Positions 1 through 9,939 of a stretch of 64,000 nt of DNA are shown in pieces. Position 1 is the stretch's first letter, and each line of letters starts with the position of its first letter. This stretch comes from Flavobacteriales bacterium (GTDB lineage: Bacteria; Bacteroidota; Bacteroidia; Flavobacteriales_D; Crocinitomicaceae). The stretch spans positions 62,001 to 126,000 of the forward strand of contig CANGJM010000008.1 in NCBI GenBank assembly GCA_947454525.1. The letters run 5' to 3'. Under the pieces are notes generated by a model that was given only the letters and a program-made list of their open reading frames with translations, did not search any database and was not told the DNA's origin. The translations under genes and the position numbers were made by a program.

Positions 1-339
1 ATCGGGAACGGCTTCTAGCTGATACCCTTCAAATCCATACACATGGGCATAACTCGCAACAGAGTTCCAAGTCACATGATCTAAGTTGTGTAAATAAGCT
101 GGAGCTTTGAAGCGTTTTTGGACAAACGCAGCACCTAAAATATGATCGATGTGTGCGTGAGTATAAAGAACCGCAAGGACAGATAATTCATTTTCGGCAA
201 TGAAATCTGACAATTCATTTTCCTCCTCTTTGGAATAACATCCAGGGTCAAAAATAATGGCTTCGCCTTCATCGTTTGAAACAACAATGGTGTTCTCTTG
301 AAAGGCATTGAATTGAAAAACGCTTACGTGTGCACTCAT
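1..339 (-). CDS. MBL-fold metallo-hydrolase, glyoxalase II-like (3' part outside window)
   Basis: The first 113 residues of a metallo-beta-lactamase-fold hydrolase are visible; the C-terminal part runs off the left edge of the window. The start codon is the ATG at 339-337, giving MSAHVSVFQFNAFQEN. An FDPG loop lies near residues 31-34, and the zinc-binding motif THAHIDH (THxHxDH type) near residues 60-66 supplies metal ligands. This layout is typical of the short glyoxalase II-like hydrolases that cleave thioesters such as S-lactoylglutathione or a bacillithiol analogue, but substrate cannot be told from this part. It lies 28 bases downstream of the giant SBBP gene on the same strand and may share its transcript. 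Confidence 0.85.
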   Translation of the reverse strand, partial: MSAHVSVFQFNAFQENTIVVSNDEGEAIIFDPGCYSKEEENELSDFIAENELSVLAVLYTHAHIDHILGAAFVQKRFKAPAYLHNLDHVTWNSVASYAHVYGFEGYQLEAVPD

Positions 340-367
340 GTAGCAAAGTTAGCGCAAAGAACTTGGA

Positions 368-3300
368 CTAACGCAATAAATTGATGTGTCCCGTGATTTC
401 TTTTTTATTGTTTGCGAAATCTTTATACTTCAATTTCCAAACATAGGTGCCATCTTGACAAGGCAAATTGTTGTAGGTTCCATCCCAGTAATCATCGACG
501 GAAGTCATTTCATAAACGATTTCTCCCCATCGATTATAGACGAGCATTTCAAACTCTCTAATGTTTCCTAAAATTGGTCTAAATTCATTGTTGTGTTCAT
601 CGCCATCCGGCGTAAAGGTATTAGGTACGTAGATAAACGGATCGAAGTACACACTTACTTGACTTTGGGCTTGACAACCGTTGACATCCGTGAAATATAC
701 ATTATAAACGGCATTCTGATTCGGAGAAACAGTCGTACTCGCACAGGTTGCACACGAAAATTCGTCTTGTGGTGTCCATAAGATATTCCCAGGTCCACTT
801 GTCACTGCATTGAATTGGATGGTTTCACCAACCAATGCATACACATCGATTCCCCCGTTGATAAACGGAGGTGGATAAACGCTTATCATCACGTTTGCCG
901 TATCTTGACATCCATTCGAATCAGTTCCAATGACCATGAAATTTGTGTTGACTTGCGCTTGTACAACGGCAAATGCTCCGTTATTTGCTGTAGACACTGG
1001 CGCTGGTGACCATACATAATACGATGCACCACTTGCCCAGACTCCAGCAGGTGAACCTGGACAAACAATCGTATCGTTTCCAGCAAAGATTTGCGGTGTG
1101 ATGATATTGACCCAAATGGAATCGCTTTCCGTTCCACAACTATTTGTGACATCGCAATAGTAGTATTGTTCACTTGTTGGACTCAATTCCACCGTTTGGC
1201 TCGTTTGTCCGATCAGGTTGTTTGTTGGATACCATAAGTAACTAGCCCCGCCAGAGATAAACGCAGTTCCGGAACCACCGTAACAAATACTCAATGTATC
1301 ATCTAAGACAGGAGCAGGTGGATTAAAAAATACTTGAATGTTCACCGAATCACTGGCGGTACATCCGTTTGCCGATGTGACTGTTGCCGTATAGGTAATG
1401 GTTGATGTTGGAGTGGAAGTTGTCGCAAACGTATTTGTATTCGTTAAGAAATTGGAAGGGGTCCATGAGATGCTTCCAGTTCCGGTGGCCACTAAATCAA
1501 CAGATCCACCAAGACAGATGGTTGTATCGTTACTCAAGGTAACGTTTGGCGCATTAACGTTAACGGTTACTTGCACGGTATCCGAACCACAGGAATCCGA
1601 AATGACGACACTAAAGGTCGTTGTGGCATTGATTGTGGCAATTGGATTGGCAATGTTTGGATTGTTTAGAACATTTGTTGGGCTCCAACTATAGGTCGTT
1701 CCACCATACGCATCTAGTTGATAAGAATCACCTGGACAAATACTGGTTGTCGGTTGAACGGCTCCAGCAGTAAATGCGCCAATGTTGACAGTAACTGTTA
1801 CGGAATCTGGAGCAAAACACCCTGTAGAATCATAAACAATTAATTGAACATCATAAGACCCAGGAACTGTATATTGATGAATAGGCTGCATCAGCGTTGA
1901 ACTAGAACCATCACCAAAATCCCAGATGTAAGCATTCCCATTTACACTATTATTGAGAAAATAAACAGATTGTGGAATGCAAATGAGCGGAGCAGGTTGT
2001 GCTGCAATGGCTTGAATGGTATTTAATTCGAATTTAAATGTTGCCATGTTACAGTTGGAACTTGGATTTTGAGGTGACCAACTTCCTGGCGTGCTGGTAA
2101 ACCCAAAATTATTTCCACCACAAGCTCCACAAACGGCATGGTAAATTCTTCCAGCATTATCAAAGCGACTGGTTCCTCCATCCACATGGTTTGAACTACT
2201 CGTTGTCCCTCCCATATAGGTCCCATATTTCAAAGAAGATGCATCATTATCCAATACAGCGATATAAAAATTACTACCATTTGTACCCAATTGATAGCCG
2301 TCAAGAGTCGTTGGGAATCCATTCGTTGTAGAAAATGCTGCTTGAGCATAGGTTTGATTTAAAATCCCACCCCATCCGGCTAGGTAAATGTCGTAACAAT
2401 CCGAAATTAAAAAAGCAGTTGGAGAAAGTTCAACGTGTCCGGTTCCAGCTCCAACCATGGTTGTCCATGCAATGGTCATTAAGTCAGTTGAATATTTACG
2501 AACGAATTGACCAGAATTCGGATTCCCGTAGCAACCGGCGGTGATTGGCCAAGATGATTCCGTTTGACCGTATACATACGCATTGTTGTCAATGTCGGTG
2601 CGAACGAAATACGTTTGATCGTATTCTGACAAGCCCATGTAAGAACCTGACTGGAAGTTCCCTGAAAGAGCAGTCATCCTTAAAACATATCCATCGGATG
2701 CTCCGCCGTTATAAGTGAGGTCATTTCCAGAAGAAATTGGCAGTGACGATGAAGAAGTTCCACCGCCTACATATACGGATCCATTTGTTCCCACAGCAAT
2801 TGAATTCCCTGTTTCGTTTCCTGTTCCACCGAAGTAGGTACTCCATTGTAAATTCGTTAGTGTGGAATTAAATTTGAAGATAACCGCATCTTGGCTTCCA
2901 TTCAACATGGCCTGAGAAGCACCTACTGTTGGGAAATTGAGGGATGCTGTAGAACTTGAAATGTAGACATTTTGATTATTATCTAAAACGATTTCTCCAC
3001 GGAATTGATCTCCGTAATTATAATTGAGTGTACTTGTATTGAGTCCATCCGTGCCTGTCCCACCAATAAAAGTGGATGAAAGTAGGGTTGTACCGCTAGG
3101 ATTTAAGCGTGCAACGTAGATATCCGAACCGTTAAATTCTAGTTCATTTTGCAATTGATACGGACCACCATTAAAAGAATTATCAAAAGCACCAGTGGTA
3201 ATTGGGAAGTTGGCGGATGAGGTAACGCCATAAATGTATAATTCGCCATTCGGAGCAGAAACGATCGAATGTGGTGTTTCGTTTCCGGCTCCACCTAGGA

Positions 3301-4237
3301 AAGTAGAATACAATAAGGCTGAACCACTTGCGTTGAATTTCGTAATGGCGGCATCCATTGGAAAAAAACCAGTCCCACTGCCGAAACTAGAATCGAATGC
3401 TCCTGTTGTGATTGGGTAACCTGTTCCAAACACGATTCCACCACCAAACAGATTACTGTTCGGGTCAGGTGTCGCAGTGAATCCCCAGTTGTCTGCGGTC
3501 GATCCCGAGAAAGTGGAGAACGTTAAACTTGGATCGATGTATAAACGTTCAGACGAATCGTATCCTTCGGGTAAAACAAAAGAAATCAGATTGTCCAGAA
3601 GTTGGAATTGCATCTGAACCTCTGATTTTTTTCCGTTTTCGGAAATATTCCAGGCTTTTGGAGCGGAATACGCGATTGTTCCTAGTGAATGAGTGAGAAC
3701 AAGATTTCCTTGTGAATCGATTTGGATTTTATCTACCCCCTCAAAGTAAAAAGACAATTGACTTAAGTCGGCATGAGGCTGGACATCAAACGAGAAGCGA
3801 AGTTGCTCCATTTCTCCATCATAAATCAAATCAATTCCATCAAAATAAGATGGCAATACCAATTTCGAGACGCCATGTATCGATGATTTCCATTTGGACT
3901 GGTCACTGCCAATTATGTAGTTGAAATAGTGTGAGCTTGAATCACTTTCTTGTATTTCAACTGTCTTATTAGCGTTAGGGAATATGTGCTTTACGGCGTG
4001 ATATTTTGTTGTTTCATGTATTGTTTCCTCTCCGTCATGGTGATGGTGACTCATCGCATCGCTTAGAAAGAAGGTCATCCCCTGATTTTCTACATACAAT
4101 TTCCCGCCATTCAGGTCTACACTGTATTGAATTCGTTCATCCCATTGGCCTTTATTGGGGATCATCCAAACCTTTTGTGCGAAAAGCGCAAAGGAAGATG
4201 TGGTGATGAGAAGAAAAGTGAGTAGGCCTTTTATCAT
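368..4237 (-). CDS. Giant secreted protein: DUF7948-type N-terminus, SBBP repeats, PKD/Ig-like domains, T9SS type B sorting domain
   Basis: This 1289-residue protein has a Sec signal peptide (about residues 1-21, ending LFAQ). An N-terminal region with the motif NKGQWDERI resembles the DUF7948 domain that precedes SBBP beta-propeller repeats in Bacteroidota. A run of propeller-like repeats follows (motifs such as YSTFLGG, STYFGGTGNETGNSI, YGTYMGG, about residues 235-700). A PKD domain carries WDFGDGSSS near residue 771, and several Ig-like segments with paired cysteines come next. The last ~90 residues (VPNTFTPDGDEHNNEF through VYNRWGEIVYE and DGTYVWKLKY) form a CHU_C/T9SS type B signal. It is therefore predicted to be exported and kept at the cell surface, as an adhesin or structural protein. 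A cluster of four histidines at residues 64-67 could bind metal. The start is the ATG directly preceding the hydrophobic signal. Function is unknown. Confidence 0.9.
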   Translation of the reverse strand: MIKGLLTFLLITTSSFALFAQKVWMIPNKGQWDERIQYSVDLNGGKLYVENQGMTFFLSDAMSHHHHDGEETIHETTKYHAVKHIFPNANKTVEIQESDSSSHYFNYIIGSDQSKWKSSIHGVSKLVLPSYFDGIDLIYDGEMEQLRFSFDVQPHADLSQLSFYFEGVDKIQIDSQGNLVLTHSLGTIAYSAPKAWNISENGKKSEVQMQFQLLDNLISFVLPEGYDSSERLYIDPSLTFSTFSGSTADNWGFTATPDPNSNLFGGGIVFGTGYPITTGAFDSSFGSGTGFFPMDAAITKFNASGSALLYSTFLGGAGNETPHSIVSAPNGELYIYGVTSSANFPITTGAFDNSFNGGPYQLQNELEFNGSDIYVARLNPSGTTLLSSTFIGGTGTDGLNTSTLNYNYGDQFRGEIVLDNNQNVYISSSTASLNFPTVGASQAMLNGSQDAVIFKFNSTLTNLQWSTYFGGTGNETGNSIAVGTNGSVYVGGGTSSSSLPISSGNDLTYNGGASDGYVLRMTALSGNFQSGSYMGLSEYDQTYFVRTDIDNNAYVYGQTESSWPITAGCYGNPNSGQFVRKYSTDLMTIAWTTMVGAGTGHVELSPTAFLISDCYDIYLAGWGGILNQTYAQAAFSTTNGFPTTLDGYQLGTNGSNFYIAVLDNDASSLKYGTYMGGTTSSSNHVDGGTSRFDNAGRIYHAVCGACGGNNFGFTSTPGSWSPQNPSSNCNMATFKFELNTIQAIAAQPAPLICIPQSVYFLNNSVNGNAYIWDFGDGSSSTLMQPIHQYTVPGSYDVQLIVYDSTGCFAPDSVTVTVNIGAFTAGAVQPTTSICPGDSYQLDAYGGTTYSWSPTNVLNNPNIANPIATINATTTFSVVISDSCGSDTVQVTVNVNAPNVTLSNDTTICLGGSVDLVATGTGSISWTPSNFLTNTNTFATTSTPTSTITYTATVTSANGCTASDSVNIQVFFNPPAPVLDDTLSICYGGSGTAFISGGASYLWYPTNNLIGQTSQTVELSPTSEQYYYCDVTNSCGTESDSIWVNIITPQIFAGNDTIVCPGSPAGVWASGASYYVWSPAPVSTANNGAFAVVQAQVNTNFMVIGTDSNGCQDTANVMISVYPPPFINGGIDVYALVGETIQFNAVTSGPGNILWTPQDEFSCATCASTTVSPNQNAVYNVYFTDVNGCQAQSQVSVYFDPFIYVPNTFTPDGDEHNNEFRPILGNIREFEMLVYNRWGEIVYEMTSVDDYWDGTYNNLPCQDGTYVWKLKYKDFANNKKEITGHINLLR

Positions 4238-4371
4238 TACTAGCTAAGATACACTATTTGTAAATGTCTGCAAAACATAGACAAAAATTAAGTCAAAAGG
4301 TTGCCTCTTTTTTCGTAAAATAATGTTTTTCAGATTGATTTTTTGTTAATTTGTACTGCTAAACTCAGACT

Positions 4372-7212
4372 ATGAAAAATATTTTACTCTCTATTCTTTT
4401 CTTTTCCATTAATTGGACAATGTACGCACAAGATTATTCTCGTTTAAAAGTATTTGTTAATGAAGAACAATTATACAAGCTTGGCAATCTAGGTGTTGCT
4501 GTAGATCATGGAATTCGCAAAGAGGGTACTTTTTTTATTTCCGACTTTTCCAGTGCTGAACGTGCTACCATGGATCAATATGAATTTAATTATGAAGTAT
4601 TGATTGAAGACGTTGAACAATACTACATTGATTTGTTAAACAATCCACAAAAGCAGGAGCCCAGCCTGAAAAATGCGACTTGTTCCAACACATCCGGTGC
4701 AGGTTCAGGTTATGCGATTCCAACAACCCCAACAAATTTTAATTTGGGAACCATGGGTGGATATTTGAAGTACAATGAAATGCTCGCGGAATTAGATGCG
4801 ATGGTGCAGCAGTATCCGAATTTAATTACCGCAAAAGCTCCTATTTCTACTTTTTTGTCACACGAGAATCGTCCGATTTATCATGTGAAAATATCCGATA
4901 ATCCAAATGTGGATGAAACGGAACCTAAAGTTCTTTACACAGCGATACATCATGCACGTGAACCAATGAGTTTAATGGAAACTATTTTCTTTATGTGGTA
5001 TGTTTTGGAAAACTATGGAACGAACGAAGAGATTACGTATTTAGTGAATGAAACGCAATTGTTCTTCGTTCCATGTATCAATCCAGATGGATACGTTTAT
5101 AATGAAACGACGAATCCAACTGGTGGAGGAATGTGGCGTAAAAACCGTCGCAATAATGGTAGTGGAGTTTATGGCGTTGACTTGAATCGAAATTACGGTT
5201 ACGGTTGGGGGACAACGGGAACTAGCACAGTTACGAGTAACGACACCTATTGTGGGACAGCTCCTTATTCTGAGCCTGAAGTTCAGGCGATGCGTTGGTT
5301 GGTTCAAAATCACAAGTTTGTTTCTGCCTTCAATGCGCATACATATGCGAAGGATATATTATTTCCAATTGGAACAACTGTAGCAGAATTCGCAGATCAT
5401 CATGCATATTTCCAAGCACATACGGACCACATGGTAGAGCATAATGGTTATGTATCTATGAAAAGTTCTGCATTGTATCCTGCATCTGGTGATTCAGATG
5501 ATTACATGTACAAATTAGATATAGGAGTAGGTGTGAAGGATACGATTTTTGTACATACTCCAGAGGTAGGTACTGCATTTTGGCAACCTTCTTCTGAAAT
5601 TGTTTCCACATGTAAGGATATGATTTTCCCAAATCTTGTTTTAGCTCACATTACGCGTAACTATGTTATCGTAAAGGACACTGATCCAAACAATATTTCG
5701 ACCTTAAGCGGGAATTTCAATCATTCAGCCTATCGATTGGGACGTATGTCCGGACCTGTAACGGTTTCCATTCAGCCATTATTGAATGTGGCAACCGTGG
5801 GTGCCCCAATTGTGTATAATTTAACCCAAATGCAGACCTTGGCGGGTACGATTTCCTATACACTGAATCCAAGTATTCAATTTGGTGATTTAGTGAAATA
5901 CATTATCAAAACGGATAATGGTCTTTGGATTAAAAGAGATACTATAGTCAAAACATATGGTGCTTTTACCTTGCAAATTTCGGAAAATGCTAGTGCTACC
6001 ACAAATTGGACGGGAACTTGGAACACCACCACAAGTACGTTTGTATCTGCACCAAAGTGCTTTACAGATTCTCCAACTGGAAATTACTCAAGTAATGCAA
6101 ATAAAACGTATACATATGTTCCTGCCATTGACCTAACGAATGCCTATGCAGCGAAAGTTAGTTTTTATTCAAAATGGGCCTTGGAAGCAGATTATGACTT
6201 TGTTCAATTTCAAGTTTCAACTGATAATGGTGTAACATGGATTGGTCAATGTGGTAATTATACAAACACTGGGACAAGTGCTAACGGAAGTGTGCAACCA
6301 AATAATCAACCGGTTTACGATGGAACAATGTCTAGTTGGGTCCTGGAAGAAATCAACTTAAGTGATTATTTGGGGCAGGTAATTAAAGTCAGATTTCAAC
6401 TTAAATCAGATGGAGGAACCAATATGGATGGATTCTATTTCGATGATTTCAATGTGTATTTTAACAACCAAGCTCCAGCTGTAACGCCAACGGCGCAATT
6501 TGGCATCAATAATGCAGTGATTTGTACTGGAACGACCATTGATTTTACGGACACTTCACTAGACAATCCAACTACATGGTCTTGGAACTTTGGTGATGGT
6601 AGTACAGGGATTACACAAAATGCAAGCCACATTTATACTTCTGCAGGGGCTTTTACGGTGCAATTAACGGTTACGAATGCAGCGGGAAGTAACACAACAT
6701 CTCAAGTGATTACCGTAAATCAAACACCAAATTTGACCATCTCAACTTCGGATACAGATGGAATCGTTTGTCTTGATGGAGGATTAATTACCTTATCATC
6801 TAATCAAACGGGAACTGTTTTTAACGGAACAGGGGTGAACGGAACTTCTTTTGATCCAATGATTGCGGGAATTGGAGTGCAAATGATTACAGGAACCTAC
6901 ACGGATGGAATTGGTTGTGTTGCGAATGAGACCTTGTCTATTGTGGTGGAGGACTGTGCTTCGATTTCAGAGTTGTCAAGTTTTGGCGTTCAGGTATTCC
7001 CTAATCCAAATCAAGGTTCGTTTACCATCAAAGGACTCGAACTCGAATCAGCATTTTCTGTGTATGATTTGAATGGTAAAATCATCTTTGAGGGAACGGC
7101 ATCATCCACAATGGAGCAAATTCAATTGCCGAAAATTACTTCAGGAATTTACTACCTGCAGTCCACTAAAAACGGACAGATTGGTCAATTGAAATTCGCA
7201 GTCTTAAATTAA
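4372..7212 (+). CDS. Secreted M14 zinc carboxypeptidase with PKD domain and T9SS type A tail
   Basis: A 946-residue extracellular metallopeptidase. The signal peptide ends at about residue 20 (MYAQ). An inhibitory-propeptide-like region precedes the M14 domain (about 130-430). Zinc ligands are H194 and E197 of HHARE and H323 of FNAHTYA. Substrate-binding residues lie in VDLNRNYGYG (N272, R273), and the catalytic glutamate is E398 of HTPEVG. A beta-sandwich with FYFDDFNVYF (immune-inhibitor-A/MAM-like) follows, then a PKD domain with WNFGDGSTG near 737. The type A T9SS sorting domain (VFPNPNQGSFTI, SVYDLNGKII, SGIYYL) occupies the last ~75 residues. It probably degrades environmental proteins from the C-terminal end. 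Its stop codon overlaps the convergent stop of the downstream hydrolase within a shared TTAA. Confidence 0.93.
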   Translation: MKNILLSILFFSINWTMYAQDYSRLKVFVNEEQLYKLGNLGVAVDHGIRKEGTFFISDFSSAERATMDQYEFNYEVLIEDVEQYYIDLLNNPQKQEPSLKNATCSNTSGAGSGYAIPTTPTNFNLGTMGGYLKYNEMLAELDAMVQQYPNLITAKAPISTFLSHENRPIYHVKISDNPNVDETEPKVLYTAIHHAREPMSLMETIFFMWYVLENYGTNEEITYLVNETQLFFVPCINPDGYVYNETTNPTGGGMWRKNRRNNGSGVYGVDLNRNYGYGWGTTGTSTVTSNDTYCGTAPYSEPEVQAMRWLVQNHKFVSAFNAHTYAKDILFPIGTTVAEFADHHAYFQAHTDHMVEHNGYVSMKSSALYPASGDSDDYMYKLDIGVGVKDTIFVHTPEVGTAFWQPSSEIVSTCKDMIFPNLVLAHITRNYVIVKDTDPNNISTLSGNFNHSAYRLGRMSGPVTVSIQPLLNVATVGAPIVYNLTQMQTLAGTISYTLNPSIQFGDLVKYIIKTDNGLWIKRDTIVKTYGAFTLQISENASATTNWTGTWNTTTSTFVSAPKCFTDSPTGNYSSNANKTYTYVPAIDLTNAYAAKVSFYSKWALEADYDFVQFQVSTDNGVTWIGQCGNYTNTGTSANGSVQPNNQPVYDGTMSSWVLEEINLSDYLGQVIKVRFQLKSDGGTNMDGFYFDDFNVYFNNQAPAVTPTAQFGINNAVICTGTTIDFTDTSLDNPTTWSWNFGDGSTGITQNASHIYTSAGAFTVQLTVTNAAGSNTTSQVITVNQTPNLTISTSDTDGIVCLDGGLITLSSNQTGTVFNGTGVNGTSFDPMIAGIGVQMITGTYTDGIGCVANETLSIVVEDCASISELSSFGVQVFPNPNQGSFTIKGLELESAFSVYDLNGKIIFEGTASSTMEQIQLPKITSGIYYLQSTKNGQIGQLKFAVLN

Positions 7213-8096
7213 GATTGAATAAACGCTGCAAGGCGATCGATATACGCTTGATACCCCATGACAAATGGGGTGGTCTCGTGTTCACCACCTGGGACTAAAA
7301 CTGCTTCTTTTGCTCCTGATTTGTGGTCATAAACAAGTTGACCATGACTGGTCATAGATAAAAATGAATCGGCCATTCCGTGAATCCACAACAATGGAAC
7401 GTTCACTTTTTTAATCTCCGTGGCATTGTCAATTTTCAAATCCACTAAGAATGAACCTGGCATCGACAAAAGTGCTGCATCTTGAATCATGATTTCTGCA
7501 GAAGCGAAAGGTGCTTCGAGAATAATTTTGGTTGGTTGTAGAGCGTATTCACCAGTGTGTCCCGCGACTTCGCAAACTGGTGCTGAACCCAATGAAAAAC
7601 CAAACATCACAAAGCGATCGTTACTCAATCCGCGGTCTTTTAACCATGAAATCGCCGAGGAAGTTGACGCATACATGTTTGCTTCTGTAGCCGTTCCTTC
7701 GCTCATGCCAAATCCTGGATAGTCGAACATCAGTACCCCGTATCTTCCGAGTCCACCAATGTTTGCGTATAATTTTTCACGACACCAGTAGAAGTCCATG
7801 TGGTCTTTGTTTCCGTGACAGTACAAAATGACTGTGTCCTGACTGATTTGATTCGTGTCACCAACATAGACCCCTTGAACTTGAACGGTTTTCCCATCAA
7901 TTTCTACCGGGAAATGAACACGGTGAATCAGACTATCCGGAACAGCAAATTGTCCGTTTAGCTCCAAGGAAACTTCGCCTGTGAAGGCATCCAATTGGTA
8001 ACTTTCAAGTTTGGACCCATTGAACAAAAAGGAATCTAGTCGCTTACGACAAGAAAGTAAACTCAGCGAGATAAAAAGTAGTACGATGTATTTCAT
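7209..8096 (-). CDS. Alpha/beta hydrolase lipoprotein
   Basis: A 295-residue lipoprotein whose signal peptide ends in the lipobox LLSC, so C16 is the predicted lipidation site. The fold is an alpha/beta hydrolase of the serine aminopeptidase/dienelactone-hydrolase type: oxyanion-side motif CHGNKDH (about 93-99), nucleophile elbow GFSLGS with S168, acid D243 in HGMADSF, and base H273 in GGEH. Substrate is unknown; esterase or peptidase activity is plausible. The ATG overlaps the stop of the upstream lipoprotein gene by one base (TAATG), which indicates translational coupling and probably a joint role in the envelope. Confidence 0.85.
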   Translation of the reverse strand: MKYIVLLFISLSLLSCRKRLDSFLFNGSKLESYQLDAFTGEVSLELNGQFAVPDSLIHRVHFPVEIDGKTVQVQGVYVGDTNQISQDTVILYCHGNKDHMDFYWCREKLYANIGGLGRYGVLMFDYPGFGMSEGTATEANMYASTSSAISWLKDRGLSNDRFVMFGFSLGSAPVCEVAGHTGEYALQPTKIILEAPFASAEIMIQDAALLSMPGSFLVDLKIDNATEIKKVNVPLLWIHGMADSFLSMTSHGQLVYDHKSGAKEAVLVPGGEHETTPFVMGYQAYIDRLAAFIQS

Positions 8097-8812
8097 TATT
8101 TCAAGTGATAAGTGATGCCGAAATAGAGTCCAAGTGCACCGTGATTATTGAGCATACTTGGATAATTCACGACGATATTTTGATTGGATTGATTGGGAGC
8201 CAGCATTTTTAACTCTGCTTGGTAGCTCCATTTTGGACGAATCCATTGGTGTCCGATTTGAACACTTGGAATCCAAAATTGTGCGTTTGGACGTCCCTGT
8301 GATTCCGTTTTGTAGGGGTCGAACCAGTTGCTCAATCCAGCATAAAAGAAATTATAATGCTTACTTTCTATTTTACACATTGCATCTAATTGAACCGGTT
8401 TCGAATGCTTTCCATACTTGAAATAATAGTTGGCGTCCAACTGTGGCCAAAATCGATTCGCTCCGGTATAAAAGTCCACGAAGATATTCATGCTTCCTTG
8501 CGCACTGACGCCCATTTTGTCATTTTTCCAGATGCTTTGAGAAACACCGATGTCTGTTTGACCAATTCCAAATGCGAGGGAAGTGGTGTGCAAGTTGCCA
8601 AAAACGGTGGTTTTATTCGTGACTCCATAGCCATAGCCCACCGCTGTAAATGGAATCGGAATCGCACCAATTCCTGGAATTTTTGCAACGGGTCCACCGA
8701 AGTTTCCAGTGATGACTTGTTGACCCTTTTTCAATGGTTCCACGAAGCGTGCAGGAGCGCAACTGGCTAAGGCAGCCAGAACAGCGATCAAAAAGATATT
8801 TATTCGATACAT
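8096..8812 (-). CDS. Putative lipoprotein, beta-strand-rich, unknown function
   Basis: A 238-residue protein with a lipoprotein signal (AALASC, lipidation at about C18). The mature part is rich in alternating aromatic/polar strands (for example YYFKYG, FFYAGLSNWF, GALGLYFGITYHLK) and ends in an outer-membrane-like final strand, so a small beta-barrel or membrane-associated beta protein is possible. I do not recognise a named family. It is the first gene of a two-gene operon with the coupled hydrolase lipoprotein. A perfect -7 box (TATCTTTG, minus strand, 8817-8824) ends four bases before the ATG, and the promoter region is shared with the divergent aroC. Confidence 0.75.
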   Translation of the reverse strand: MYRINIFLIAVLAALASCAPARFVEPLKKGQQVITGNFGGPVAKIPGIGAIPIPFTAVGYGYGVTNKTTVFGNLHTTSLAFGIGQTDIGVSQSIWKNDKMGVSAQGSMNIFVDFYTGANRFWPQLDANYYFKYGKHSKPVQLDAMCKIESKHYNFFYAGLSNWFDPYKTESQGRPNAQFWIPSVQIGHQWIRPKWSYQAELKMLAPNQSNQNIVVNYPSMLNNHGALGLYFGITYHLK

Positions 8813-8816
8813 GATT

Positions 8817-8824
8817 CAAAGATA
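8817..8824 (-). promoter_or_regulatory. -7 promoter box for the lipoprotein operon
   Basis: On the minus strand this reads TATCTTTG, a full match to the Bacteroidota -7 consensus TAnnTTTG. Only four bases separate it from the ATG at 8812, so the predicted transcript begins at or within a base or two of the start codon. Confidence 0.6.
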
Positions 8825-8849
8825 GGAACTTTGAACAAATCAAATTCAT

Positions 8850-8857
8850 TACCTTTG
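8850..8857 (+). promoter_or_regulatory. -7 promoter box for aroC
   Basis: TACCTTTG matches TAnnTTTG and ends four bases before the aroC ATG at 8862. A TTTG at 8830-8833 could serve as the -33 element with a 16-base spacer, which is short. The predicted mRNA is leaderless or nearly so. Confidence 0.6.
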
Positions 8858-8861
8858 TTTT

Positions 8862-9929
8862 ATGGCAGGATCTAGTTACGGTACGCTTTTTAAAATCAGC
8901 ACATTTGGTGAATCTCACGGAGAAGCCATTGGTGGAGTCATTGATGGTGTTCCTGCCAATTTTCAATTGGATTTAGTAGCGATTCAAAACGAGCTTAATC
9001 GCCGTAAACCCGGACAATCGGAACTAACGACACCTCGTTCCGAGTCGGACCATGTTCAATTTTTATCCGGAATTTTTGAAGGAAAAACAACGGGAACTCC
9101 GATTGGATTCATGATTCCAAACACCAATGTAAAATCGGCGGATTACGATCACATGAAGGATGTTTTTCGCCCCTCACACGCTGATTTTACGTATCAACAT
9201 AAGTATGGACTCCGTGATTACCGCGGCGGTGGACGCAGTAGTGCAAGAGAAACTGCATGTCGGGTAGTTGCCGGTGCGATTGCGAAGCAAATGTTGCAAT
9301 CCATTGGTATTCAATTGAGCACGTATGTTTCTCAAGTGGGAACGATTGCCATGAACAACAAAGAATTTTATTCGCTTTCGGCAATTGAAGCAACACCTGT
9401 TCGATGTCCAGAAGCAACTGTTGCAGCCCAAATGATCGCTCGTATTGAAGAAATCAAGCACATGGGTGATTCGATTGGTGGAGCAGTTCAATGTGTGATC
9501 ACAGGTGTTCCGGTAGGACTCGGCGAACCTGTATTTGATAAATTGCATGCTGAATTAGGCAAGGCGATGTTATCCATCAATGCGGTAAAAGGATTCGAAA
9601 TTGGATCAGGATTTGCCTCTTTAGGAATGACTGGGAGCGAACACAATGATGTATTTTTAGCGAATGGTCAAACTAAGACAAACTTTTCTGGTGGAATCCA
9701 GGGTGGAATTTCAAATGGAATGCCGATTGATTTCAGGGTGGCGTTTAAACCAGTAGCGACTGTCATGCAAGCACAAGAAACGATTGACTCATCGGGAAAC
9801 ATCGTTCTATTAGAAGGAAAAGGACGTCACGATGCCTGTGTTCTTCCAAGAGCGGTTCCCATAGTGGAAGCGATGGCAGCAATTGTGATTCTTGATTTTT
9901 ATTTAAGACAAAAAACAACTCAACTTTAA
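8862..9929 (+). CDS. aroC: Chorismate synthase
   Basis: The 355-residue protein catalyses the last step of the shikimate pathway, the FMN-dependent anti-1,4-elimination of phosphate from EPSP to give chorismate, in the cytoplasm. All three family signatures are present: GESHG with the catalytic histidine H19, [11 protein letters not shown] with the phosphate-binding arginines in the middle of the protein, and [13 protein letters not shown] near the C-terminus with the second catalytic histidine. Length is normal for the family. It is followed ten bases later by the DUF4293 gene, with which it is probably co-transcribed. Confidence 0.98.
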   Translation: MAGSSYGTLFKISTFGESHGEAIGGVIDGVPANFQLDLVAIQNELNRRKPGQSELTTPRSESDHVQFLSGIFEGKTTGTPIGFMIPNTNVKSADYDHMKDVFRPSHADFTYQHKYGLRDYRGGGRSSARETACRVVAGAIAKQMLQSIGIQLSTYVSQVGTIAMNNKEFYSLSAIEATPVRCPEATVAAQMIARIEEIKHMGDSIGGAVQCVITGVPVGLGEPVFDKLHAELGKAMLSINAVKGFEIGSGFASLGMTGSEHNDVFLANGQTKTNFSGGIQGGISNGMPIDFRVAFKPVATVMQAQETIDSSGNIVLLEGKGRHDACVLPRAVPIVEAMAAIVILDFYLRQKTTQL

Positions 9930-9939
9930 TATTTCGATT

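Noticed and set aside
9174-9548. Minus-strand open frame of 124 codons inside aroC
   Set aside because: Cysteine- and asparagine-rich antisense translation across a conserved gene; no support.
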